Positions 17,155 to 25,969 of a stretch of DNA of 64,000 nt are shown here, piece by piece. A program made the translations under genes and the position numbers. The stretch comes from Hymenobacter sp. BT559 (GTDB taxonomy: Bacteria; Bacteroidota; Bacteroidia; Cytophagales; Hymenobacteraceae). The stretch is taken from the NCBI RefSeq assembly GCF_016427535.1, contig NZ_JAELXV010000011.1, forward strand, positions 1-64,000. Reading direction: 5' to 3'. The notes under the pieces are model-generated. The model worked only from the letters and a program-made list of their open reading frames with translations. It was not told the origin of the DNA and ran no database searches. Within the stretch, counting starts at the first letter, position 1; each line of letters starts with the position of its first letter.

Positions 17155-20100
17155 ATGTATCCGATAAATACATTAATAAGACAAATTAGGCTTACTCATA
17201 TATTCCATGCGCTGCTATTCATTCTGCCGTTGGTAAGCCATGGCCAGAATTTTACGGGCACCTACCCATTCACCAGCGTTGTTTCGGGCAGCTCGGGTAC
17301 GGGCACTTCCGACCCTACTCCCGTGCCTACTGCCACCGGAGTTACGTTTGGAGCTTTCTCGGCAGTCGGGACACCGGCCCAGCCCAACGCGGGCAGCCGC
17401 TTCAGCTTCACTAGCTGGCCCCTAGGTGCCACTGATGGCAGTGACACCTTTACGGGCAGCAGTAGCCAGGGTGAGTACTATGCCATTACGCTGACACCGC
17501 AGGCAGGCTTTACCTTTTCCCTGAGCAGCATCACCTTCACACTGCAGCGCACGAGTTCTGGTGTGCGGCAGTACGTGGTGCGCTCAAGCGCCGACGGCTA
17601 CGCCGCTAATCTGCCCGCTTCCATTGCACCCGCCAACGCTAACCTAAGTGTAGTGGCGAGCAACGTATTTCAAGTGGCCGATGTCGCTACTACCGCGCAG
17701 GGCGGCAGCACCATTACCCTAGGTGGTCCGGGCTATACCAATGTGAGTGGTGCCGTTACGTTCCGCTTCTATGGCTTCAACGCAGAGGCCGCAAGTGGCA
17801 CCTTCAGCATCGACGACGTTAAAATCACCGGGTCTGCCACTGCTACTAACGCGCCCACTATTAGCAGCTTCACGCCTACCTCGGGGCCTGTGGGCACCAG
17901 TGTCACTATTTCGGGCGCCTACTTCACCGCTAGCACCAGCGTGGCCTTCAATGGCGTGGCCGCTACCAACGTCGCCGTCACCAATGCCACGACGCTTACG
18001 GCCACCGTACCAAGCGGCGCCACCAGCGGGGCCGTCAGCGTCAGTACTTCGGGCGGCACGGCCACATCGACCGCACCCTACACCGTCACCGTGCCCACGG
18101 TGGTGGTCAATCCGACCTCGTTGCCGGGCTTTGCCGCGGCGGCTGGCGCTGCTTCGGCGGCCCAAACGTACCAGGTCAGCGGCAGTTCGCTGGATGGCAG
18201 CGCACTTACCATCAGTGTATCTAACGCCAACTTTGAAGTATCGCTGGATGGCCGCAACTACGGCTCCTCGGCCAGCATTGCCCTAGGCGGCAGTTCTACC
18301 TTGGCTGCCACTACCATCTACGTGCGGCTGGCCAGCGGGGCGCCTCTAGGGTCGGCCAGTGGCACCATCGCGCACACCAACGGCGCAGTCACGACCAGCC
18401 TAACCGTCAGTGGCGTGGTTGTAGCGCCGCTGGCCGCCAAGCGCTGGACGGGTGCGGCAGGCACCGCCTCCTGGTTCGATGCCGCCAACTGGGAAAATGG
18501 CTCGGTACCCGCCAGCACCGACGATGTGGTACTCGACCACCGCTACGTGGCAGGCAAGTACACGGTAGCGCTGGGCAACAGCGCCACCGTGGCACCCTCG
18601 CCCGTTACGGTTAGCTCGCTACGCATCCGGCCCGCGGCGGGCGACTCTATCTTGTGCGTCATCCCACCGACCAATACCATTTCTACCAGCGCCAACAGCG
18701 CACTAGCGCTTACTTTGTCGCGCACAGTTACCGGCGATACGGCCCTTTATATCACTAACAAAGGCGCCTTTGTTAATCTGTCGGGCGCGGCCGCCGGCGA
18801 TGTTTTCGACCCCGCCGGCAGTAACCCCACCGTCTTTTTGCTGAATGGTGGCAGCTTTTACCACCGTACGGCGCGCAGCAGTGGCGTACTAGTAGAAAAT
18901 CTATCTGGCGCGGCCGGTACCGAAACCGGCAATTTCTTTTACCGCATTCCGGGCTCCAGCACCACTATCAGCGGCTCGGGGCGCACTTACGGCAACCTGA
19001 TTTTTCAGCGGGGCGGCGTCAGTTCTTATGGCACGAGCGGCAGTTCTACGCTCACTATTAATGGCACCTTAACTATTGAAAGCGGCGTTACCTTTTCGGT
19101 CACTATCAATGGCACTACGGTACTGAAGGGCAACCTGGTAAACGCGGGCAATTTTCAACTTAAACCGGCCTCTGCAACCGCCACTGGCCGCCGGCTGGTG
19201 CTGCAGGGCACCGCGCCCCAGGTGCTGGCAGGCACTCCGCTTGGCGACCCTGCCAGCGCTACGTCGTACCTAGGGTCCGATGCGCAGCTGGAAATCAACA
19301 ATGCCGCGGGCGTTACGCTGCAAACACCTCTCACGCTAAGCAATGGGCTAGTACTCAGCAATGGTCGGCTTACTACTACGTCTAACATACTAACCATGCT
19401 GCCGACCGCCACCGTCGCTGGGGGCTCTGGCAGCAGCTTCGTCAATGGCCCGGTAGCCCGGTCCATCCCCAGCGTAGCCAATGGGGCGAACATGTATACT
19501 TCCTATACTTTCCCAGTAGGCAAAGGCAACGCTTATCGCCCTATCACGCTTAACATCAACACCCAGTCCGGTACCACTACTTACCGCGTCGAGCAGTTTG
19601 AGGGCGACCCCGGCCAGAATGTGGCGGGCAGCGACCTCACTCGCGTTAGCGCCGCGCGCTGGCTTACCATTACGCCTTTCAGCGGCTCTACCGTGGCGCA
19701 GCCGACTAATTTCGCAGGAACGCTCACGATGCCTATCGGCCCAACCGATGGCGTGACTGACCTAGCAGCCACTTCGCTAGTGCTTGCCAAGCGCCCCGAT
19801 GCCACGCAGCCGTGGAGCAATATTGGTCGCAGCGCTACCACTGGCACAGCCGCCAGTGGCACGCTCACATCGGGCACGTTTACCAGCTTCTCTGATTTCG
19901 CACTAGCCAGCACCAGCGCCGATGCCACTGCCAATCCGCTACCCGTAACGCTAATCAGCTTTGGCACCGTGCGCCAAGCCGGCGGCGCCGTGCAGCTAAC
20001 CTGGGCTACTGCTTCTGAGCAACGTAGCGCGTACTTTGAAGTCCAGCGCAGCCTCGACGGCCGCACTTTTGCAACTATTGATAAGGTAGCGGCCCAAGGC

Positions 20101-20457
20101 ACTACCAGCCAAGCTCATACTTACACCAACCTCGACGTAAATGCTCCTGCTGCCCCGCTCTACTACCGCTTACACCAAGTTGATGTAGACGGAAGAGAGT
20201 TCTTCTCGCCGATTTCACTACTAGCTGCCTCTGCCACCACCTTAGCCTTCTATCCCAATCCTACTTACGACTACCTAACAATAGCGAATAGCGCAGGTGA
20301 GCAAATCCAGGTCACTGACTTGACCGGCCGCGTGCTACAAACCAGCACCCTACCTGCCTCAGGCAAAGTAAGTGTGCAAGCCCTACCCGCCGGCACCTAT
20401 TTATTACGCCTATCGCTCGGCGGCCAGCCTCACACGCTACGCTTTACCAAGCAGTAG
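17155..20457 (+). CDS. Large secreted protein with IPT/TIG domain and T9SS sorting domain
   Basis: An 1100-residue extracellular or surface protein. The signal peptide covers about residues 1-31 and ends near LVSHGQ. A jelly-roll-like region with a GTFSIDDVKITG stretch near 215-230 follows. An IPT/TIG immunoglobulin-like domain spans about 235-310 (SFTPTSGPVGTSVTISG). Next come a Ser/Thr/Gly-rich beta region, a segment near 950-1020 with VQLTWATASEQRSAYFEVQR, and a C-terminal type A sorting domain (FYPNPTYDYLTI ... GTYLLRL ... KQ). That tail directs export through the type IX system, with cleavage and surface anchoring. It probably serves in adhesion or polymer binding. No catalytic motif was seen. 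Confidence 0.9.
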   Translation: MYPINTLIRQIRLTHIFHALLFILPLVSHGQNFTGTYPFTSVVSGSSGTGTSDPTPVPTATGVTFGAFSAVGTPAQPNAGSRFSFTSWPLGATDGSDTFTGSSSQGEYYAITLTPQAGFTFSLSSITFTLQRTSSGVRQYVVRSSADGYAANLPASIAPANANLSVVASNVFQVADVATTAQGGSTITLGGPGYTNVSGAVTFRFYGFNAEAASGTFSIDDVKITGSATATNAPTISSFTPTSGPVGTSVTISGAYFTASTSVAFNGVAATNVAVTNATTLTATVPSGATSGAVSVSTSGGTATSTAPYTVTVPTVVVNPTSLPGFAAAAGAASAAQTYQVSGSSLDGSALTISVSNANFEVSLDGRNYGSSASIALGGSSTLAATTIYVRLASGAPLGSASGTIAHTNGAVTTSLTVSGVVVAPLAAKRWTGAAGTASWFDAANWENGSVPASTDDVVLDHRYVAGKYTVALGNSATVAPSPVTVSSLRIRPAAGDSILCVIPPTNTISTSANSALALTLSRTVTGDTALYITNKGAFVNLSGAAAGDVFDPAGSNPTVFLLNGGSFYHRTARSSGVLVENLSGAAGTETGNFFYRIPGSSTTISGSGRTYGNLIFQRGGVSSYGTSGSSTLTINGTLTIESGVTFSVTINGTTVLKGNLVNAGNFQLKPASATATGRRLVLQGTAPQVLAGTPLGDPASATSYLGSDAQLEINNAAGVTLQTPLTLSNGLVLSNGRLTTTSNILTMLPTATVAGGSGSSFVNGPVARSIPSVANGANMYTSYTFPVGKGNAYRPITLNINTQSGTTTYRVEQFEGDPGQNVAGSDLTRVSAARWLTITPFSGSTVAQPTNFAGTLTMPIGPTDGVTDLAATSLVLAKRPDATQPWSNIGRSATTGTAASGTLTSGTFTSFSDFALASTSADATANPLPVTLISFGTVRQAGGAVQLTWATASEQRSAYFEVQRSLDGRTFATIDKVAAQGTTSQAHTYTNLDVNAPAAPLYYRLHQVDVDGREFFSPISLLAASATTLAFYPNPTYDYLTIANSAGEQIQVTDLTGRVLQTSTLPASGKVSVQALPAGTYLLRLSLGGQPHTLRFTKQ

Positions 20458-20490
20458 CCACAAATGAGCACCTAGGAGCTCTCTACCCAA

Positions 20491-20528
20491 AAAAAGAAAG
20501 GCTGCCCTATAGGCAGCCTTTCTTCTTC
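20491..20528. terminator. Bidirectional terminator between the T9SS protein and iscA
   Basis: Arms GAAAGGCTGCC (20496-20506) and GGCAGCCTTTC (20512-20522) pair perfectly. A-rich sequence precedes and T-rich sequence follows, so it can serve both convergent genes. Confidence 0.9.
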
Positions 20529-20596
20529 AATATCAGTTAGTCAGCCTGTGTAGCAAGCGTATCCGTTAAATCCTAAAATCCGTTTGAATCTGCAGT

Positions 20597-20923
20597 CTAT
20601 ACGGAAAAGCTTTCGCCACAGCCGCACGAGCGCGAGGCATTGGGGTTATGGAACTGAAAGCCCTTACCATTTAAGCCATCCGAGAAGTCTAGCTCAGTGC
20701 CGGCCAAGTACAGGAAGCTCTTCATGTCAACTACTACCCGCACACCTTTATCCTCAAACTCCTGGTCCATGGGGCGGGTCTCGTTGTCAAAATCCAGCTT
20801 GTAGCTCAGGCCCGAGCAGCCGCCACCGGCCACCGAAGCACGCAGGCGGTAGCTGGCATCGAGCTGTGAATCCTCCATCAGATGCTCAATTTTATCTTTG
20901 GCTTTATCCGAAACGGTTATCAT
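20597..20923 (-). CDS. iscA: Iron-sulfur cluster carrier, IscA/ErpA (HesB) family
   Basis: A 108-residue A-type carrier that takes Fe-S clusters from the IscU scaffold to apo-proteins. The three expected cysteines are present, in VAGGGCSGLSY near residue 36 and SCGCGESF at 99-106. The length is normal. It lies downstream of iscU and iscS on the same strand but appears to be a separate unit: a terminator (21031-21073) and its own promoter element (20997-21004) lie between. Confidence 0.93.
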   Translation of the reverse strand: MITVSDKAKDKIEHLMEDSQLDASYRLRASVAGGGCSGLSYKLDFDNETRPMDQEFEDKGVRVVVDMKSFLYLAGTELDFSDGLNGKGFQFHNPNASRSCGCGESFSV

Positions 20924-20996
20924 ATAGCTAGTTGGCAGGTGTGCGTAGAAGAATAGTCGCCGAACGCATTACCTATAGCGGGCGACGCTTGTATAA

Positions 20997-21004
20997 CAAA
21001 GATA
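20997..21004 (-). promoter_or_regulatory. Probable -7 element of iscA
   Basis: The minus strand reads TATCTTTG, a full match to TAnnTTTG, 73 bases before the iscA ATG. It lies just downstream of the iscU terminator. Confidence 0.5.
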
Positions 21005-21030
21005 CTGCTAAGAAGGATTCTAAATAAATG

Positions 21031-21073
21031 AAAAAAGTAAGCTCTCATAGTCAGGGTGACTATGAGAGCTTAC
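21031..21073 (-). terminator. Intrinsic terminator of iscU
   Basis: Perfect 17-bp arms (21037-21053 and 21057-21073, GTAAGCTCTCATAGTCA) have a 3-base loop. On the minus strand they are followed by TTTTTT (21036-21031). Confidence 0.92.
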
Positions 21074-21113
21074 TACTATTCAGGGTAACCTAGCGCATGG
21101 CGCTATTGGCAAC

Positions 21114-21530
21114 CTAGTGGTGCGACTTCTCTAGTTCAAGAGCCGGTAGGCCATTCTTTACGCGGTAGTCGTTGATGGCCATCTTGATAGCGTCTTCGGC
21201 TAGTACCGAGCAGTGGATTTTAACGGGCGGCAGGGCCAGCTCTTCCACAATCTCCATGTTGTCGATAGCCAAGGCCTCGTCAACCGTTTTGCCTTTCAGC
21301 CACTCGGTAGCCAGCGACGACGACGCAATGGCCGAGCCGCAGCCGAAGGTCTTGAACTTGGCATCGGTGATGGTGTTAGTAGTCTCATCCACTTCAATTT
21401 GCAGGCGCATCACGTCGCCGCACTCGGGGGCACCAACCAGGCCGGTGCCTACCGTCTTCTTGCTTTTGTCCAGCGTGCCCACGTTGCGCGGGTTGCTGTA
21501 ATGGTCGATTACTTTATCGGAGTAAGCCAT
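21114..21530 (-). CDS. iscU: Fe-S cluster assembly scaffold IscU
   Basis: A 138-residue scaffold on which IscS-derived sulfur and iron form a cluster. It begins MAYSDKVIDHYSNPRNVGTLDK as in typical IscU. Cysteine ligands are in PECGDVM (near 37), FGCGSAIASSS (near 63) and KIHCSVLAEDAI (near 106), with LPPVK before the last one as the usual chaperone-recognition motif. It follows iscS by about 100 bases on the same strand. Confidence 0.95.
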   Translation of the reverse strand: MAYSDKVIDHYSNPRNVGTLDKSKKTVGTGLVGAPECGDVMRLQIEVDETTNTITDAKFKTFGCGSAIASSSLATEWLKGKTVDEALAIDNMEIVEELALPPVKIHCSVLAEDAIKMAINDYRVKNGLPALELEKSHH

Positions 21531-21632
21531 GGTATGTTGAAATTTTAAAAATTAAAAATCATGAATTAGAAATGGAGTAGTTGCCGATGGGGTCAGTAGC
21601 CATTGTCAACTACCTAGTTTCTAACTAGAGAC

Positions 21633-22847
21633 CTAGTGCTCGGCCCACTCGATGGTGCTGAGGTCAACGCCTTCTTTGTGCATCTCCCACAGCGGCGACA
21701 TCTCGCGAAGCTTAGTAACGGCTTCTTTTACGTGGTTGATGGCGTAGTCGATTTGCTCGTCGGTGGTGAAGCGGCTTAGGCCGAAGCGCAGGCTGCTGTG
21801 AGCTAGGTCGTCGCTGAGGCCTAGGGCCTTGAGCACGTAGCTAGGCTCAAGCGAGGCCGAGGTGCAAGCCGAGCCCGACGATACAGCCAGGTCCTTCACG
21901 CCCATCATCAGGCCTTCGCCTTCTACATACTTAAAGCTGATGTTCGTAACGTGGGGCAAGCGGTGCTCGCGCGAGCCATTCACGTAGCTTTCCTCTAGGG
22001 TTAGCAATTCAGCTTCGAGCTTGTCGCGCAGCTTGCTCAAGCGCTCAGCATCAGCGGCCATTTCGAGGCGAGCCAACTCGCACGCCTTGCCGAAGCCTAC
22101 GATACCGGGTACGTTGAGCGTACCCGAGCGCATGCCGCGCTCGTGGCCGCCGCCGTCCATCTGGGCGGTAACTTTTACGCGGGGGTTTTTGCGGCGCACA
22201 TACAGTGCACCTACACCCTTAGGACCGTACATTTTGTGGGCGGTGAAGGCCATCAGGTCGATGCCGTCGGCTTGCACGTCCACCGGGATTTTGCCAGCAG
22301 CTTGGGTACCATCGGTCATGAACAGCGCGCCGTGCTTGTGGGCGATGGCGGCAATTTCACGGATGGGCTGCACAGTGCCGGTTTCGTTGTTGCCGTACAT
22401 GATGGTCACCAGAATGGTCTGGGGGGTCATAGCGGCTTCTAGCTCATCGAGGCTGATGAGGCCTTGCTCGTTTACGGGCAGGTAGGTCACCTTGCCGCCG
22501 AGCTTCTCGATGTGCTTACAGGTATCGAGCACTGCTTTGTGCTCGGTGGTGGCGGTAATGATATGGTTGCCGCGCTGGCTATACATTTCAAACACGCCTT
22601 TGATACCTAGGTTATCACCTTCGGTAGCCCCGCTGGTGAAGATAATCTCCTTGGGGTCGCAGTTGATGAGCTGGCTGATTTGCGTGCGGGCGTAGTCAAC
22701 GCCTTCTTCGGCGGCCCAGCCGAAGGGGTGGTTACGCGAAGCCGCGTTACCAAACACGTCGGTGAGGTAGGGCATCATGGCCTCCAGCACGCGCGGGTCG
22801 AGCGGTGTGGTGGCGTTGTTGTCCAGATAGATAGGTAGCTTAAGCAT
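21633..22847 (-). CDS. iscS: Cysteine desulfurase IscS
   Basis: A 404-residue PLP enzyme that takes sulfur from cysteine for Fe-S clusters and other thiolations. It has IYLDNNATTPLDP at the N-terminus, FTSGATEGDNLGIKGV near 71, ATTEHKAV near 103, the PLP-binding lysine in FTAHKMYGPKG near 206, and the active-site cysteine loop SSGSACTSASLEPSYVL near 328. Length matches IscS-type group I enzymes. It is the first gene of the isc set; hscA, hscB and fdx are not in the window. Confidence 0.95.
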   Translation of the reverse strand: MLKLPIYLDNNATTPLDPRVLEAMMPYLTDVFGNAASRNHPFGWAAEEGVDYARTQISQLINCDPKEIIFTSGATEGDNLGIKGVFEMYSQRGNHIITATTEHKAVLDTCKHIEKLGGKVTYLPVNEQGLISLDELEAAMTPQTILVTIMYGNNETGTVQPIREIAAIAHKHGALFMTDGTQAAGKIPVDVQADGIDLMAFTAHKMYGPKGVGALYVRRKNPRVKVTAQMDGGGHERGMRSGTLNVPGIVGFGKACELARLEMAADAERLSKLRDKLEAELLTLEESYVNGSREHRLPHVTNISFKYVEGEGLMMGVKDLAVSSGSACTSASLEPSYVLKALGLSDDLAHSSLRFGLSRFTTDEQIDYAINHVKEAVTKLREMSPLWEMHKEGVDLSTIEWAEH

Positions 22848-22938
22848 GGCGCTGGGCTGGATTTATCGAGTAAAAGCTAAAGTTAGGTGTAGGCTGCTTC
22901 TGAAACAGAATTTTGGCCTAAACAGTTTTTTTAGCTCA

Positions 22939-22946
22939 CAAAAATA
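22939..22946 (-). promoter_or_regulatory. Possible -7 element of iscS
   Basis: The minus strand reads TATTTTTG, matching TAnnTTTG, about 90 bases before the iscS ATG. A TTG on the same strand at 22962-22960 is only 13 bases further upstream, shorter than the usual spacing. Confidence 0.4.
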
Positions 22947-23030
22947 GCTGAATAATACTCAACTGCAGTCGGGCTTGCCGCTACCCCGCCGGGCGTCGGC
23001 CTACATTCGTGTTTTACTCGCTTGCTCGCT

Positions 23031-23453
23031 ATGCTCACCAATCTTGAACACCTAGGCCTGGCCGTGCGCGACCTCGCCGCCGCTACCGACCTCTACACTC
23101 GCTTGCTAGGCCAAGCTCCTTATAAAACCGAGCACGTGGCCAGCGAGGCAGTAGACACGGTATTCTTTCAAGTTGGCGGCTCCAAAATTGAGCTACTGGC
23201 GGGCACTAGCCCTGATAGTGCCATTACCAAATTCTTGGAGAAGAAGCCCGAGGGTATTCACCACGTCGCGTTTGAGGTCGATGATATTGTGGCCGAAACG
23301 GCTCGGCTGCGCGCCGAGGGCTTTACGCTGCTCAATGAACAACCTAAGCGCGGCGCCGACAACAAGCTTGTGTGCTTTGTGCACCCCAAAAGCGCGGGCG
23401 GCGTGCTGGTCGAGCTTTGCCAGACCGCAGATTCGAACGGATTAGTCGGATGA
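23031..23453 (+). CDS. mce: Methylmalonyl-CoA epimerase
   Basis: A 140-residue glyoxalase-fold enzyme that interconverts (R)- and (S)-methylmalonyl-CoA. Metal and substrate motifs are NLEHLGLAVRDLAAATDLY at the N-terminus (His), KIELLAGTSPDSAITKFL near 50 (Glu), GIHHVAFEVDD near 73 (His) and GGVLVELCQ near 124 (Glu). ATG 23031 is preferred over TTG 23022 because it gives the family-like opening MLTNLEHLG. It connects propionate or branched-chain degradation with succinyl-CoA. No mutase gene is adjacent. Confidence 0.92.
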   Translation: MLTNLEHLGLAVRDLAAATDLYTRLLGQAPYKTEHVASEAVDTVFFQVGGSKIELLAGTSPDSAITKFLEKKPEGIHHVAFEVDDIVAETARLRAEGFTLLNEQPKRGADNKLVCFVHPKSAGGVLVELCQTADSNGLVG

Positions 23454-23462
23454 AACGGAGAC

Positions 23463-23479
23463 GCCCGCCGGCGGCGGGC
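23463..23479. repeat. GC-rich hairpin after methylmalonyl-CoA epimerase
   Basis: Arms GCCCGCC (23463-23469) and GGCGGGC (23473-23479) have a 3-base loop. No T-run follows, so it may stabilise the 3' end rather than terminate. Confidence 0.55.
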
Positions 23480-23720
23480 TGACTATTCGGATGTAGGGCG
23501 GCTTCGCCGGCCTTCATGCAGGCGTGTAGCAGCGTTACTGGGACCTAGAGAGGGCCGCGCTGCTTATAAGCGAGGCGCAGCGCAGCATGTCGGGTTTAAT
23601 GAGGTGAGAGGACAGGGGGCGGCGCAATATTTGTAGCTGCACAGTGAACGGCGCGGGGTTGCCACCAGCCCCGGCCTTGTACCGTAGTAGTTGTAGTGCC
23701 CACTCCGCTCTTGTTTATTT

Positions 23721-24299
23721 ATGTCCACTAGTTTTTTCCGCCAAGAAGTTGATTCTGCCGTTGACATTTTGCTCGCGCAGCAGATTATTCTGTACCCTAC
23801 CGATACGGTGTGGGGCCTAGGCTGCGATGCCGAAGTGCCGCGCGCTGTCGAAAAACTGTACCAGCTAAAAGGTCGCCCCGAGGGCAAGCCCAGCATTGTG
23901 CTGGTAGCCGACCTAGAGATGCTGGCCCGCTACGCCAGCGAAGTGCCCGCTGAATTAGAGGCCGCCATCAATACTCAAACCCGCCCCACCACCTATCTGC
24001 TGCCTGCCAGCCGCGCTGTGGCACCGGGCCTGGTAGCCCCCGATGGCACCGTGGGCCTGCGCATTGCACAAGACGAATTTTGCCACAAAGTGGTGCGCCG
24101 CCTGGGCCACGGCCTAGTTTCGACCTCGGCCAACAAAAGCGGCGAGCCCACACCGGCCATTTTTGTTGAGGTTTCGCCAGCCATCGTGCGCGGGGCCGAC
24201 TACGTGGTGAATTGGCGCCAAGATGATACCACTCGCGTGGCCCCCTCGCGAGTGGTGCGCCTAGGGGCTGGCGGTAATCTTGAAGTAGTGCGCGAGTAA
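23721..24299 (+). CDS. L-threonylcarbamoyladenylate synthase, YrdC/Sua5 family
   Basis: A 192-residue enzyme that forms threonylcarbamoyl-AMP from threonine, bicarbonate and ATP for the t6A37 modification of tRNAs. It has IILYPTDTVWGLGCDA near residue 22, KLYQLKGRPEGKPSIVLV near 45 and the nucleotide-binding LVSTSANKSGEPTP near 131. It lacks the extra Sua5 C-terminal domain, so it is a TsaC-type single-domain form. It precedes cca, another tRNA-maturation gene, across a palindromic repeat. Confidence 0.93.
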   Translation: MSTSFFRQEVDSAVDILLAQQIILYPTDTVWGLGCDAEVPRAVEKLYQLKGRPEGKPSIVLVADLEMLARYASEVPAELEAAINTQTRPTTYLLPASRAVAPGLVAPDGTVGLRIAQDEFCHKVVRRLGHGLVSTSANKSGEPTPAIFVEVSPAIVRGADYVVNWRQDDTTRVAPSRVVRLGAGGNLEVVRE

Positions 24300-24364
24300 G
24301 TAGCACGAGCTTTCAGCCCGCGAGTTCGACACGTAATAACGCGCGGGCTGAAAGCTCGCACTAC
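24300..24364. repeat. Palindromic intergenic repeat, family D
   Basis: The 23-base arms 24300-24322 and 24342-24364 contain GAGCTTTCAGCCCGCG and pair with two mismatches. It fills the gap between the YrdC gene and the cca promoter. Confidence 0.85.
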
Positions 24365-24373
24365 AACCGGGCG

Positions 24374-24381
24374 TAATTTTG
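24374..24381 (+). promoter_or_regulatory. -7 element immediately upstream of cca
   Basis: TAATTTTG matches TAnnTTTG and ends 5 bases before the cca ATG at 24387. Transcription would start at or next to the start codon, giving a leaderless mRNA. Confidence 0.55.
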
Positions 24382-24386
24382 CGCCC

Positions 24387-25805
24387 ATGACCACGCCCAC
24401 GCTGCCCGACCTCCCCATCTTTCGCACCATTGCCGACGCGGCCCACGAGCTTGGCCAACCGGCCTACGTCATTGGCGGCTACGTACGCGACCTAGCCTTG
24501 AAACGAGGCAGCAAAGACATTGACGTGGTGACGGTGGGCGATGGCATCAAGCTGGCGCAGGCCGTGGGGCGCAAGCTGCCGGGCCGGGGCCGTGTGTCGG
24601 TGTTCAAGAATTTTGGGACGGCCATGCTGCCCACCGAGGAAGCAGGCGAAATTGAGTTTGTGGGGGCCCGCAAGGAGAGCTATCGCTCTGATAGCCGCAA
24701 GCCTGAGGTCGAAGCTGGCACGCTTGAAGACGACCTGGCTCGCCGCGACTTCACTATCAATGCCCTAGGTCTCAGCCTCAATGCCGAGGACTTTGGCGCG
24801 CTCGTAGACCGCTACGACGGCATGAAAGACCTGGCCGCCAAGACCATCCGCACGCCCTTAGGTCCCGATATTACGTTCTCCGACGACCCACTGCGCATGA
24901 TGCGGGCCATCCGCTTTGCCTCGCAGCTCAACTTCGACATCGAGCCTGATACTTACGATGCCATTGCCCGCAATAAGGAGCGCATCAAAATCGTGTCGCA
25001 GGAGCGCATCACGATAGAGCTCAATAAGATTGTGGAGTCGCCGGTGCCAAGCTACGGCTTTAAGCTGCTATTTCAGACGGGCTTGCTGCAGCTCATCTTC
25101 CCGAAGATGGCGCAGCTGCACGGCGTGGAGAAGGTGGGCCAGCACGCACACAAGGACAATTTTTACCACACGCTGCAAGTGCTCGACAATGTAGCGGCGG
25201 CCGGGGGCGACCTGTGGCTGCGCTGGGCGGCCATCTTACACGATATTGCCAAGCCCGCCACCAAGCGCCTCGACCCCAAAATCGGCTGGACCTTCCACGG
25301 CCACGAGGACAAGGGCGCCCGCTGGGTACCCAGCATCTTCACCGACCTCAAGCTGCCCCTAGGTGAGGAAATGCGTATGGTGCAGAAACTGGTGCGCCTG
25401 CACTTGCGTCCCATCGCGCTGAGCAAGGAAATCGTGACCGACTCGGCCGTGCGCCGCTTGCTCTTCGAAGCCGGCGACGACATCGACCGCCTCATGCTGC
25501 TCTGCCGGGCCGACATTACCAGCAAAGACCACCAGCGCAAAGCGCGCTACCTGCGAAACTTCGACATCGTAGAGGAGAAGCTGCGTGAAATCGAAGCCAA
25601 GGACCACCTGCGCAACTTCAAGCCTGTTATTACCGGCGAAGTCATCATGGAAACCTTCGGCCTCAAACCCTCACGCCAGGTAGGCGAGCTGAAAGAAGCT
25701 GTGCTCGAAGCCATCCTGGAAGGCGAAGTACCCAACGAATGGGAGCCCGCCTACGCGCTGCTACTCCAGCGTGGTGCGGCCCTAGGGCTAACCCAGGTGC
25801 AATAG
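24387..25805 (+). CDS. cca: CCA tRNA nucleotidyltransferase with HD domain
   Basis: A 472-residue class II nucleotidyltransferase that adds or repairs the 3' CCA of tRNAs. The head domain has VIGGYVRDLALKRGSKDIDVV near 30-49, with the catalytic DxD in the KDIDVV stretch, and RRDFTINALGLSL near 119. The RNA-binding neck has DDPLRMMRAIRFASQLNF near 170. An HD-type domain at about 255-350 shows HKDNFYHTLQVLDN and ILHDIAKP. HD domains in this family are associated with phosphatase or phosphodiesterase repair activity. It follows the YrdC-type gene. Confidence 0.94.
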   Translation: MTTPTLPDLPIFRTIADAAHELGQPAYVIGGYVRDLALKRGSKDIDVVTVGDGIKLAQAVGRKLPGRGRVSVFKNFGTAMLPTEEAGEIEFVGARKESYRSDSRKPEVEAGTLEDDLARRDFTINALGLSLNAEDFGALVDRYDGMKDLAAKTIRTPLGPDITFSDDPLRMMRAIRFASQLNFDIEPDTYDAIARNKERIKIVSQERITIELNKIVESPVPSYGFKLLFQTGLLQLIFPKMAQLHGVEKVGQHAHKDNFYHTLQVLDNVAAAGGDLWLRWAAILHDIAKPATKRLDPKIGWTFHGHEDKGARWVPSIFTDLKLPLGEEMRMVQKLVRLHLRPIALSKEIVTDSAVRRLLFEAGDDIDRLMLLCRADITSKDHQRKARYLRNFDIVEEKLREIEAKDHLRNFKPVITGEVIMETFGLKPSRQVGELKEAVLEAILEGEVPNEWEPAYALLLQRGAALGLTQVQ

Positions 25806-25867
25806 CGCGGGCTATTAGTCTGTGAGGAAAGCATTCGCTCGCGGACTAAGCTCGCCGCCTTATCCGT

Positions 25868-25897
25868 ATTTCAATACCCTTGATTTCAATACCCTTG
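25868..25897. repeat. Two tandem copies of a 15-bp unit
   Basis: ATTTCAATACCCTTG occurs at 25868-25882 and again directly at 25883-25897, in the gap between cca and the heptose kinase gene. Its function is unknown; it may be a slippage product. Confidence 0.85.
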
Positions 25898-25969
25898 CGC
25901 TGGCCTACCTAGGTAGCCCGCCCAACTGGCCGCTTCACTGACCTCGACGGCTACGCCTAATTTTATCTC

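Noticed and set aside
23425..23450. GATTCGAA as part of a tRNA T-arm at the end of the epimerase gene
   Set aside because: No matching acceptor, anticodon or D stems around it; the stretch is in-frame coding sequence.
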